A stretch of DNA of 64,000 nucleotides from Cryptomeria japonica (lineage: Eukaryota > Streptophyta > Pinopsida > Cupressales > Cupressaceae), in NCBI RefSeq assembly GCF_030272615.1, contig NC_081415.1, positions 376,727,392 to 376,791,391 on the forward strand. Reading direction: 5' to 3'. A model generated the notes under the pieces. It did no database searches. It worked only from the letters and a program-made list of their open reading frames with translations, and had not been told where the DNA came from. Positions 55,843-64,000 of the stretch are shown piece by piece (the first letter of the stretch is position 1; each line of letters begins with the position of its first letter). A program made the translations under genes and the position numbers.

Positions 55843-55861
55843 GTTCACGTCGGGTTCACCA
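55843..55861 (-). other. element H primer-binding site
   Basis: Reverse complement TGGTGAACCCGACGTGAAC, three bases from the LTR. It begins TGG as required to pair with a tRNA CCA end, and is not the initiator-Met type. The tRNA species was not identified. Confidence 0.75.
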
Positions 55862-55864
55862 AAA

Positions 55865-57115
55865 TGTAAAGCGGAAAATCGCGGTTGAACCCTAGTTGTT
55901 CTCCCCTCTTCCGACTCTGAGGAGAGAGAAGGGAGGTTCGCTAGGATTCGATGGGTTTTCACTTAGGGGGAAGACTTTACATTCAAAAGAGGGGTTGAAA
56001 CTCATAAGATTCAATCCCACACAATGTAAGATTGGATGCTAAATGAATTTCAAGGGTTAGGAAAGCAAGGCTACCCTCTTTTGTAAAGAATGTTGTTAAG
56101 GAAATTAAGCCAAGAATACATAGAAAGTCATAAAGATTCGCTTATAAACTGAGTTTAGGTTATAGGATGAAGCTGCGGACCTGGAATTAGCAGTAAAATG
56201 TCGATACGGCGCTATCCTGCAAATTTGAGCAAAAGTTGTCGAGACGATGGCGCCCGGCGCCACGGTCCTCCGAAAAATCCGTCAAACGAAGCGGGATTGG
56301 TTCGTCTCTGCACAAGGATTCCAGATCTTCAATCTCAACTGCATACCTGCAACCTACACACAGAAAAGCGAAGATGATGGGGGGTTAGGGATTAGGGGTT
56401 TGCCTTTAGGTCAAACCCCGGTTTTGGAATTAACCAAGAAATGAGCAAGTGTTGTAAATGTAAATGACTGTAATGTAAAACAAGTACTAATACCTTGTTC
56501 TAAGGATGTTTGTATCCTTATGTGCCAAAGTTTAGATGTTGTATGTTGTAGTATGTAGCATGTAATAAGGGATCTCCTCTTCAATGGTTGAATCCTTGTC
56601 TTGAATGCAACACTTAACCTTGAATGGAGACTTAGAAGGAATGCTTGAATGCTTGAATGCTTGAATGCTTGAGTATAGTTTCCACGCCTTTCCCATCATA
56701 TCGAATGAGAGAGGAAAATGTAGTTTATATACTTGTCATTTAGGGCTAATAGACTGATTTTCCCGACCTTAGGCCGACCAGGGAAGTATATTTCCAAATT
56801 GCAATCAAAAAGACCCGATATCACTTAGGAAACCGGGCCCAAAATAGGACCCAGGGACCAGGGCGCTGGGCGCCATGGTCCTGGAGGACCAGGGTGCTGG
56901 GCGCCCTGGTCCTGAGGGACCAGGGCGCTGGGCGCTCTGGTCCCACCTCCGGGACAGCGGGGTGCAAGGAGGTTCAGGCCAATGGTGCTTGAAAAATGCA
57001 GTTTTTGGTGTCGTGAGCAAGTTTTGGGGTCTCCATTTAGGTTGCGTGTTGCGTCACCATCGTGAAGACCAAAATGCAGTCAAAATTGCAAGTGTCGCAA
57101 TTTTAGGACGCTACA
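55865..57115 (-). mobile_element. element H 5' LTR (right copy)
   Basis: 1,251 bp, same length as the left copy, with about 20 single-base differences by eye and no indel. Includes the same decamer array and palindromic block. Confidence 0.95.
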
Positions 57116-57966
57116 GCAACCAAAAGTTTTTAAAAAAGAATAATTTACCTTTTTACCAGTCCATGCCTCCTCTGGAATACCACCATCCAAAGGGGTTGAA
57201 GGTCCTCTATTTATCAAATAGACAATAGTATGTACAGCATCTGCCCAAAAATGTAAGGGCAATCCAGCATGCAATCTCATGCTCCTCACACGTTCCATTA
57301 TGGTCCTATTCATTCTCTATGACACACTATTTTCCTGTGGAGTTCCTGGAACTATCTTCTGCTTTCGAATCCCATTTAAGGAACAGTAGTCTTCAAATGC
57401 TTTTCTGCAATACTCACCTCCATTATCCGATCTGAGACACTTCAACTTTTTTCCTATCTCATTCTCAACCAAAAAGCTTTCCATTTCTTAAAAGTTTCAA
57501 AAACATCTGATTTTTGTTGTAGGAAATATACCCATGTTTTTCTGGTTGAGTCATCAATAAAAACAACATAATAACAAGAGCCACCAAGAGATGATACCTG
57601 AGCCGGTCCCCATACATCTGAATGTACAAGCTCTAACTTCTCACTCTTCTTCTCTTTCCCAACCTTGAGAAATCTGACTCTTTTCTGTTTACCATAAACA
57701 CAGTTTTCACAGAACTCTAAATCAATCTTCTTTAGTCCTGGCAATAGATTTTTGGAGTGAAGGATTTTCATCGCTTTCTCACTCATGTGCCCAAGCCTAT
57801 GGTGCCACATTAGTGAATCTGTTCCTGCAACATTTATTGTTGTTGTCCCTGCAGTAACTTTATCTATAGCAGCTAAGGTAGAGTAAGTGTTACCAGTACA
57901 CAGATATAATGTGCCTACCTTCGCACCTTTAGCTACTACTAATGATCCTTTAGTGACCTTCCACAT
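57116..57966 (-). pseudogene. element G integrase (GAG-pre-integrase and catalytic core)
   Basis: Reverse-strand frame from 57,966: GTDSLMWHHRLGHMSEKAMK and LEFCENCVYGKQKRVRF (HHCC zinc finger intact, H-H-C-C). ELVHSDVWGPAQVSSLGGSC (first catalytic Asp) and YYVVFIDDSTRKTWVYFLQQ follow. A small shift near 57,450 precedes CLRSDNGGEYCRKAFEDYC (second Asp) and QENSV (Glu). MNRTIMERVRSMRLHAGLPL, HFWADAVHTIVYLINRGPST, PLDGGIPEEAWTGKKVNYSF and LKTFGC complete it, cut at 57,116 by H. The enzyme would insert the cDNA. Core residues are all legible. Confidence 0.92.
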
Positions 57967-58345
57967 ACTGTCTGAGAAGGTAACTATGCAACCTTCACTA
58001 CCTAGTTGCCCTAGAGAAATTTAATTTCTTCTTAAATTAGGAACATGTCTTACTTCCTGCAGAAACCAGTCATTACCATTCTGCAACTTGATCTTTATCT
58101 TTCCTTTTCCAACAATTTGACAGGGCTCGCCATCACCCAAATATGCCTGTCCAAAATCACCTTGAACATAATCTAGAAAATATTTTCTATGGGGTGTAGC
58201 ATGAAATGAAGCCCCAGAATCTATTACCTAGGAATCATTAACATTATCCAAACATAAGATTAAAGCATCTTGTAAAGTATTACTTGCAATATTAGCTTCC
58301 TTACTATCATTTTCATTTTTGTCTCCTTCTTTGTTTTTCCGAGAC
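57967..58345 (-). pseudogene. element G protease
   Basis: Between the zinc knuckle and integrase, VIDSGASFHATPHRKYFLD lies near 58,230-58,175 with the DSG catalytic triplet, preceded by a stop. GDGEPCQIVGKGKIKIKLQN, GNDWFLQEVRHVPNLRRN and ISLGQLGSEGCIVTFS follow, the standard copia protease text. One TAA near 58,022 breaks the frame. Confidence 0.9.
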
Positions 58346-59112
58346 CAACAGTCTTTCTTTAGATGTCCAGGCTTTCCGCAGTACCAGCAATCTTTCTTTC
58401 CTCTAGATTGAGAGCATCATTTCTTTGACTTCCCTCATGACTTCTCATTCCCAGGGCCTTTTCCTCTTTCCTTTGATCTTCCTCTATTCTCCACATTCAA
58501 AACACTACCTGATGATGTTGGGGTCTCACCTATGCTTTTCCTTCGCATTTCCTCGCTTAGGATAACACCAACAATATCATCAAATACCAAAGTATTTTTA
58601 CCATAGACAGAGTTACTTACAGCCATAACCAAGCTATTCCAGCTTTCTGGCAAAGAACATAAAATCAAGAGAGCCCTAACCTCTTCTGCAAAGGTAATTT
58701 TTACTGAAGACAATTAACTGGTAATTGTATTAAATTCATTTAAGTGCTCCGCTACAGATCCTTCCTCACTCATTTTCAAATTAAACAAACGCTTCATAAG
58801 AAATACCTTATTCGAAGTTGAGGGTTTCTCATACAACTTAGCCAATGTTGCCATCAAATCTACAGTTGTTTTTGCTTCTCTTATATTGAATGCTACAGAC
58901 GACGCAAAGCACAATTGAATGGATCCCAGTGCCTTTCTATCTAAAATGTCCCACTCTTCATCTGATATTGTGGTTGGTTTCTTTGCCTTTCCTTCCAATG
59001 GCTGCCACAAATCCTTTTGATACAGGTAATCATCCATCTGCATTTTCCAGAACTGATAATTCTGGCCATTAAACTTTTTGACCTTGAATTTGGAATCCTC
59101 CATTGCTCCCAC
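58346..59112 (-). pseudogene. element G gag (UBN2-type) with CCHC knuckle
   Basis: From MGAMEDSKFKVKKFNGQNYQ at 59,112: WKMQMDDYLYQKDLWQPLEG, CFASSVAFNIREAKTTVDLM, KLYEKPSTSNKVFLMKRLFN, VAEHLNEFNTITS, then TAA and LLILCSLPESWNSLVMAVS. A basic linker and CWYCGKPGHLKKDCW (58,346-58,390) follow. FKVKKFNGQNYQFWK and the LPESW box are typical copia gag. One TAA at 58,711-58,713 and two TGA before the knuckle interrupt an otherwise continuous frame. Confidence 0.93.
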
Positions 59113-59150
59113 TCAAATCTGAAAGTCCTGCCAATTTACAGAAAAACCTC

Positions 59151-59162
59151 ACTCTAATACCA
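59151..59162 (-). other. element G primer-binding site
   Basis: Reverse complement TGGTATTAGAGT, two bases inside the right LTR. It is a variant of the initiator-Met tRNA complement common in copia elements. Confidence 0.8.
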
Positions 59163-59164
59163 AT

Positions 59165-59594
59165 TGTTAGGGTTTCAAGCAGATCCGAAGCAAATATGAA
59201 CTAACAATTATATGTAGATTTAAATACAAAAGATAAAGAAATAAAACAGGACATAGATAACACAGAGATTTAACGTGGTTCACCCAGAATGGGTTACGTC
59301 CACCATAAACAGCCGTCCAATCTTTCTTATTATCCAGCAAAAATAGTACATCAACCTTACAATGTCTTAAACATCCTAGCCGCTTATAACATGTGTTTTT
59401 AGGGCAACAAACAAAGTCGGCCTTTTTAGGGTTTTATTACAATGTCGGTTTTCATCAATGAAAAATGGCAAAAAAAAATTTCTCGGGGGTTGCCGCCCCC
59501 GAACCCCTGCCCGGGGCCCAGCCCAGCCCCGGACCCCGGCGAGGATATGTGCTGAGTGTACAGTACTTTACTGATCAGTCGCCACATTTCAACA
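59165..59594 (-). mobile_element. element G 5' LTR (right copy)
   Basis: 430 bp. Differs from the left copy by scattered substitutions and a 12-bp-scale indel in the GC-rich patch (CCGAACCCCTGCCCGGGG). The CTTCT target copy follows. Confidence 0.94.
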
Positions 59595-59607
59595 CTTCTG
59601 AGGCACC

Positions 59608-59621
59608 GGGCTCTGATACCA
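59608..59621 (-). other. element D primer-binding site
   Basis: Reverse complement TGGTATCAGAGCCC, two bases inside D's 5' LTR, matching the initiator-Met tRNA complement. The leader continues across element G at 46,742. Confidence 0.9.
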
Positions 59622-59623
59622 AT

Positions 59624-60631
59624 TGTTGGAATCCAAAAACACTAAGAGAGGGGGGTGAATCAGTGTTTTACCGACAAAACTAATTCTGAACTTATTGCTT
59701 ATGAACTGGTTAACAGTATATAATTTTAAAGTGCATAAATAAAATAACACATAAAGAAGTAACACCATAACACCACTATTTATAGATGGAAAACCCTGCA
59801 AAGGGAAAAACCACAGTAGGATTGATACCCATAATATCTATATACTTGATCAAGGTATACAAATATTATATCGAGGGGATTGCACATGCAATTAGGCCAG
59901 CTTCCTAGAGCTCACTTCTCAAACAGAAGTCTCACTGACTTACACAACACTACAAAGTGATTACAATAAAAAATGAAGTTATAAATTGCATTTGACCATG
60001 TTGGCTAAGTTCTGGTTCAAGTTTTGTTAACCCTCTTTGTGTACCAGTTTACTGATGCTCTGTTCTACCATGTTCTGCTACCGGTTGAGACTATGCATGT
60101 GAAGCTGCACACTAAAGCTTCCTATCGCTGACCAAAATGCATACCATCAATCAGTGATTAATTTGCAACCATAATTGCATTCCAAATCATCATATAATCC
60201 ATTGCTAAAAGATCTCCTTAAATACCCTATTAACTTGTTAAACATGTTGGCCACAATGAAGAAAATGAAACCTGTCGGCTGTCGAATCACAAGGTATAAC
60301 ATACATAATCCCGATGACCATGTCGGCCTTCACATGCTAGCAAAAATTCCATGAAAGATAATCGGGGCCACAAGATATCTTAGCCAGGTCCCCCATCCTT
60401 AACCGGGTTCCAAATACATGATACTGAGATCAAAACTTAACTAGTTATAAAGCAAAGTCAATATACCAGTTGAGTGTAGTGAATATCAGTTAACCCAAAC
60501 AAACAAAAATGATAGATCATTAAATCCTAATAGAAAAAATAGACACCAGAAGATGAGTTGTTAGATGAGTTGCCATCAATGACAACCCTAAATGCCCTTT
60601 TTCCTTACCGGATGAATGTCAATTGCCAACA
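59624..60631 (-). mobile_element. element D 5' LTR (right copy)
   Basis: 1,008 bp, collinear with 25,168-26,173 but visibly more diverged than the LTR pairs of G and H, in line with D being the older host. It includes GTTGTCATTGATGGCAAC at 60,569-60,586. CCCAT target copy follows. Confidence 0.93.
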
Positions 60632-60636
60632 CCCAT

Positions 60637-61440
60637 ATCATTAAATATATATTCTATAGCTCGATATCCTAAGTTATTTATGCTCAGGTCATCATATTTA
60701 TTATCGATGATTAAGTACACTTGGTATTAACAAAAACATTTTCACCATATCATTACATTTAGTTGCATTTCAATTAATTGCATTCATAATCATTCATTTT
60801 ATTATTGCACAATACATTTTATTTTAATCGCATTCATTAATTAATATCAGTGCATCAATACATTCCATATAATCGTAGGTGCATGGGATCATTGCATCAT
60901 TACATAAAGCACATATAGGTAAATGTCATACATCATCATGTAGGCATATCACATCATCGCATAATCATAAGCATCATATGAAATCTGCACAACAAGCATC
61001 ATCACCATCCATACATAAATACCAATGCATAATCATAAACATGCATAAATTTCATCATCACATTTCATAATCATAATCATATGTAAATAAGCATCATCAA
61101 CATCACATGTCCCAATCATATAAAGCATATTAGAAGAAAACCATATGCATACATCTCAATCAAATAGGCATATAACATCATCGTATAAACATCTAAGCAT
61201 ATAGAGAAGAACTCACATGTATCCATCACTCATGTAAATAAAGCATAAATCATGTAATGCATAGAATGCATCCAACCACATACTACATCTCATATGGTAA
61301 AATAATAATAAATGTCCAAGTGTACAATGATGTCAAATATATAAGAGAGACACATCTCAAGCCAAAATGAATCATCAAGTGTCTATAAGAGCATATATAC
61401 ATCCAAAATAGAGCACATAGATATAAAATGTACTCCCCCC
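60637..61440 (+). repeat. CAT/ATAA-rich low-complexity part of element A 3' region
   Basis: Dominated by irregular CATCAT, GCATCA and ATAATCAT words, especially 60,780-61,330. It continues the ...TCACATTCACATCGCAT text that ends at 25,167, so it is the other side of the D insertion. No coding potential. Confidence 0.65.
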
Positions 61441-63240
61441 AAACACTGTCGACCTAGCTGAACCTCCTCCTACTCCCCTAGATGGATCAACATCTGGATC
61501 CTTGTCTTATGGATTCCTATGAGGTGGACTGGTAACACCCATGCTCTTTGTGCATGACCGACTTCATCTGGATCTCTCGAATGGTCTCTGCAATGATTGT
61601 CCTAGCAGCAATCCTCTCTAATCTATTTACAGTATCCTTAGTACGTTCATAATTCTCAATAGATGTATCTCTCTCAGCCTATAGCTAAGCAATCTATCCA
61701 TGAAATTGTCCAACCTATCTCTCCAGTTGTTGAACCATACTATATAATCCATCAATCTATGCTTGTTGTTGTTGTGGCAACATTCTAATCTGAACCATCA
61801 GTTGTTGTGATCCTAATTGTTGCTCAGATGGTTGAGGATCCTGACCTACCTATACTAGCACATCATCAAGAAGAACCGATGTCGGGGGCCTATTTGACCT
61901 CCTCCTCCAAAATAATGGTTGTTTCTCAACCTCCTCATCCCAACCTACCTCCTCACCACCACCACCAAACTCACCACCTCTCCTAGCATATCCTCTCCCC
62001 ATCCCTACCTCCACTCTCCTCCTACCTTAACCACCTCCATCTCTCGATCTCCATCTTTGCCCCTATGTCAAGGACTATCCTCATCATCAACCTCCTCTAA
62101 TGCACTTAGTGGCACTCCTCGACTAGTCAGCCTAGGAAACGGATGCTCTACCTAATACTAAGAAAAATGTGGTGTCGTACCCACATCTGAAATATCTAGT
62201 CTCATATCCCAAGTTGAACAAGGGAGTCGATAAAATTCTTCTTTAGTTGCCCCAAAATACAAGGAATGACCCCAATCTATTATGTCCTTGTGTGTTTGAC
62301 CATACCCGGAATAACCATGAGGCATACCCTCGGTCTGACCATACTACCTCCACACATGAGTCAAAATGAATCTCTCAACAATGTAGGGTGTCCATCCAAT
62401 CAGATATTGGGACTGACAAAGATGTGGTACCTCTATAGCATCCTCCTGGCAGACCTTGCAATCAAGATAAGGTCTCCATGTCACACTATCCAAATCATCC
62501 AAAACCCATCTCCAATACTCTAGTTTCTGAAACATAGGCTAGGAAACCATATCGCCATATTCATGAATGTAACCATGCTCGGCTGGCCATGATCAACATG
62601 CAACTAGGTGTGTCACCGCTATATGTTCCCAGGCCCATATCTACAATAATGTGACTCCTACTAATAAATTGATTGCCTCATCATATACTACCTAATGTAA
62701 ATTATGATAAAGGTGGGCCAACATGCAAACTTCCCATGCATAATGGGTACTATGTGTCACCATAATCTAAAAAATATGGCCCCACCTCACCACCAATCCA
62801 TGAGATCTCCTATCAAGACATAAAAATCATCCTACCAAACCAGCCAGTATAGATGGCAAAGGCTCATAAAACTCCACCATGTACTCCCAAATAACATCAG
62901 GTATCTTCCCCCCAATCTCATGATTATCATACTAAACTAACTCAAGTCAAGGGGATGTGAAGAATCCTATACACATCCTCAAGTGTGATAGTCATCTCTC
63001 CAATAGGCAAGTGGAACGTGTTGTGGTCACTATGCCACCTCTCTGCTAAAGAAGTCAACAATCCTTTGTTCGTCCTATACTCAGGTATATACAAAATATG
63101 TGATAGCCCATAGGATGCAATCATGGCTCTATAGGCATTAGTCAAATCTAGTCTCATTGAAAATGTATTCGGGAATCACTCTAGAGACATCAACACATCT
63201 ACATCCTCATGCAATGTGATATCAACAAAATGTCAGTTAT
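61440..63240 (-). pseudogene. plant mobile domain (PMD) protein pseudogene, antisense in element A
   Basis: Reverse-strand text in order: MRLDLTNAYRAMIASYGLSH, TSLAERWHSDHNTFHLPIGE, MTITLEDVYRILHIPL (63,157-62,942), then across frames LAHLYHNLH, LVGVTLLQIWAWEHIAVTHL (about 62,610-62,670), WRWVLDDLDSVTWRPYLDC, IEVPHLCQSQYLIGWTPYIV and ERFILTHVWR. ERWHxxxxTFHLP-GEMTxTLEDV and LQ-WAWEH are hallmarks of the PMD family, found in host genes and in MULE and gypsy elements. A low-complexity C-terminal region (Gly/Val/Glu- and Gln-rich) extends to about 61,440. Many stops and shifts. Its antisense position in the 3' part of a Tat element fits the known occurrence of extra ORFs in that lineage. Confidence 0.8.
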
Positions 63241-63261
63241 CTATCAAATCAATCAAACTCA

Positions 63262-63560
63262 TCAATCAATTATCCTATCAACTCACTTGAGATTTTAATC
63301 AATCTCTTCGAACACCTATCAATGACTCTCATCAATCATGAGGTTGCACAATCAATCAATCTCATCAATCAATCAATTATCCTATCAGCTCATTTGATAT
63401 TTTATTCAATATCTTTGAGAACCTATCAGTGATGCTCATCAATCTTGAGGTCATGCAAACGATCAATACTATCAATCATCAATCTTTGAGTTTATATCAT
63501 TGACGCTCATCAATCATGAGGTCAATCAAACTCAATCAATCATTCAATCATGCCAAATCA
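63262..63560. repeat. imperfect ~108-bp tandem repeat, about 2.5 units
   Basis: Units start near 63,262, 63,370 and 63,477 and share TATCCTATCA-CTCA-TTGA, then ACCTATCA-TGA-CTCATCAAT followed by a TGAGGT word. TCAATCAA-type filler joins them. Non-coding. Confidence 0.65.
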
Positions 63561-63599
63561 TCAAAGTAATCAAGAACTTGACAATTTAATCTACAAAAA

Positions 63600-63890
63600 G
63601 AAAACAACACTATTTTAAATGCACTAAAATAGTCATTATATGCACCAAAATAGTCATCAAAAGTGCTAAAAATGAATCAAATGCGCAACTATACACATCA
63701 AAACTGCCAAATCATTATTCATTTGTGCTAAACCATTAATCCTATCAAATGCACCACAGCAATCATCAAAAGGACAAAAAAACCTATCAAATGTACAACA
63801 AAAAAAATCAAAAGTGCAAAAAGATTTCAAATGCGCCAAAATAAGCAAAAACCAAAAAAAAATTGCAAAATCAATCACAAACATTAACAA
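63600..63890. repeat. short degenerate CAAAA/TCAAATG-rich repeats
   Basis: Recurring ATCAAAAGTGC, ATCAAATGCGC and CACCAAAATAG words give a reverse frame with repeated FD doublets (CTFD, CCTFD, CPFD, GAFD). This looks like a decayed minisatellite rather than a gene. Confidence 0.5.
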
Positions 63891-64000
63891 ATTGATTAAA
63901 TCCTACAAAATCAAATATAACGAACAATCATGAGAGGTCGAAAAATTCACTCACTAGAGGTCCATACTCTATCGGTTGCTCGAATTGATGTTTATGGTAA

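Larger units (their letters stand above)
49244..57115 (-). mobile_element. element H: non-autonomous Ty3/gypsy-type element (gag-protease only) in G
   Basis: LTRs 49,244-50,494 and 55,865-57,115 are both exactly 1,251 bp, TGTAAAGC to GACGCTACA, with a perfect GCAAC duplication (49,239-49,243 and 57,116-57,120). I count about 20 differences between LTRs, nearly all transitions, so it is the youngest insertion here. On the reverse strand, PBS, one long gag-protease frame (two in-frame stops) and a polypurine tract follow; no RT, RNase H or integrase occurs in its 7.9 kb. The gag resembles Tat/Athila-like gags. It would have to be mobilised by a related autonomous element. Confidence 0.93.
46743..59594 (-). 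mobile_element. element G: Ty1/copia retrotransposon in the leader of D
   Basis: LTRs 46,743-47,160 and 59,165-59,594 (418 and 430 bp) start TGTTAGGGTTTCAAGC and end ACATTTCAACA. Flanks are a perfect CTTCT duplication (46,738-46,742 and 59,595-59,599). On the reverse strand PBS, gag, CCHC knuckle, protease, integrase, RT and RNase H follow in the copia order, with integrase before RT. Element H splits the integrase. Without H it is about 4.98 kb, the usual copia size. It has scattered stops and small frameshifts but long well-conserved stretches. Confidence 0.95.
25168..60631 (-). mobile_element. element D: non-autonomous two-ORF LTR element, host of E and G
   Basis: Terminal repeats 25,168-26,173 and 59,624-60,631 (1,006 and 1,008 bp) both start TGTTGGAATCCAA and end TTGCCAACA. 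A PBS on the reverse strand abuts the right copy, and a polypurine tract GCCAAAGGGGGAGAT abuts the left copy. Flanks CGCAT and CCCAT are a 5-bp target duplication with one change. Removing E and G (with their duplications) leaves about 7.1 kb: ORF1 with coiled coil and three CCHC knuckles, then a ~3.3-kb ORF2 homologous to those of E and F. No RT, RNase H or integrase is present. The PPT/LTR style resembles Sireviruses (Ty1/copia), which is inference. Confidence 0.88.
7560..63240 (+). mobile_element. element A: old Tat-lineage Ty3/gypsy retrotransposon, ground layer of the nest
   Basis: Order on the + strand is gag, protease, G-patch motif, RT, RNase H, second RNase H and integrase. A long 3' region follows, interrupted by element D and resuming at 60,637 with a reverse-strand PMD pseudogene. 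The pol order RT-RH-INT and the second RNase H are typical of the plant Tat/Ogre group. Insertions I (1,241 bp), B (8,162 bp) and J (950 bp), each with 5 bp duplicated, add 1,246, 8,167 and 955 bp. Each is 1 modulo 3, and the observed frame moves by exactly one step at each. Frame 1 in gag-PR becomes 2, then 3, then 1 again in RNase H, so the original had one continuous frame. Many stops show it is dead. LTRs were not delimited, so the outer limits are approximate. Confidence 0.75.

Noticed and set aside
49244..57115. Segmental duplication explaining the two 1,251-bp repeats
   Set aside because: TG...CA ends, GCAAC target duplication, PBS and polypurine tract identify them as the LTRs of H.
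61919..62535. Forward-strand frames across the PMD region
   Set aside because: The conserved PMD protein text is on the reverse strand; the forward frames are shadows.

Overview
This window looks like nuclear DNA of a seed plant with a large, repeat-rich genome. It is AT-rich, and I found no intact host gene and no bacterial, organellar or viral gene organisation. Nearly all of it is nested retrotransposons of plant type: Ty3/gypsy of the Tat and chromovirus lineages, Ty1/copia, an L1-type LINE and a tRNA-derived SINE. The style of nesting would suit a gymnosperm or a large-genome angiosperm, but the sequence alone does not decide the species.

Layout. Bases 1-7,560 hold a reverse-strand LINE fragment, a probable LTR remnant with a long (TG)n tract, degenerate ~197-bp tandem repeats, and a PPR-protein pseudogene split by a SINE. 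From about 7,560 the ground layer is one old Tat-like Ty3/gypsy element (A, + strand): gag, protease, a G-patch motif, RT, RNase H, a second RNase H and integrase. Its far 3' part reappears after 60,637 and carries a reverse-strand plant mobile domain (PMD) pseudogene. A is broken by a solo LTR (I, 10,715-11,955), a chromovirus (B, 12,692-20,853), a second solo LTR (J, 21,016-21,965) and a large reverse-strand element (D, 25,168-60,631). B carries a small non-autonomous LTR element (C, 18,692-20,653) inside its 3' LTR. D carries E (27,154-42,670), which carries F (34,983-42,417) in its 3' LTR. D also carries a Ty1/copia element G (46,743-59,594), which carries H (49,244-57,115). Each boundary is supported by 5-bp target duplications (GAGTC, GGTGT, CCTAG, TATTG, CTTCT and GCAAC perfect; those of J, D and E differ at one base). 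The pol reading frame of A is restored exactly when I, B and J and one copy of each duplication are subtracted.

The most interesting content is twofold. First, D, E and F are three diverged members of one family of non-autonomous LTR elements. Each has ORF1 (coiled coil, usually with CCHC zinc knuckles) and a conserved ~3.37-kb ORF2 of unknown function, with no reverse transcriptase or integrase. They share a post-PBS leader, a near-palindrome in U3 (D and F) and a Sirevirus-like polypurine tract. Second, C contains two abutting 135-bp LTR-like repeats, each holding a tRNA-like fold with Pol III A and B boxes, arranged PPT-repeat-repeat-PBS like a 2-LTR circle junction.

None of the elements looks competent. 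Reading frames are broken mostly by TAG stops of the kind expected from C-to-T change at CAG, as in methylated plant repeats. H is the youngest by LTR similarity, but has no polymerase genes of its own.
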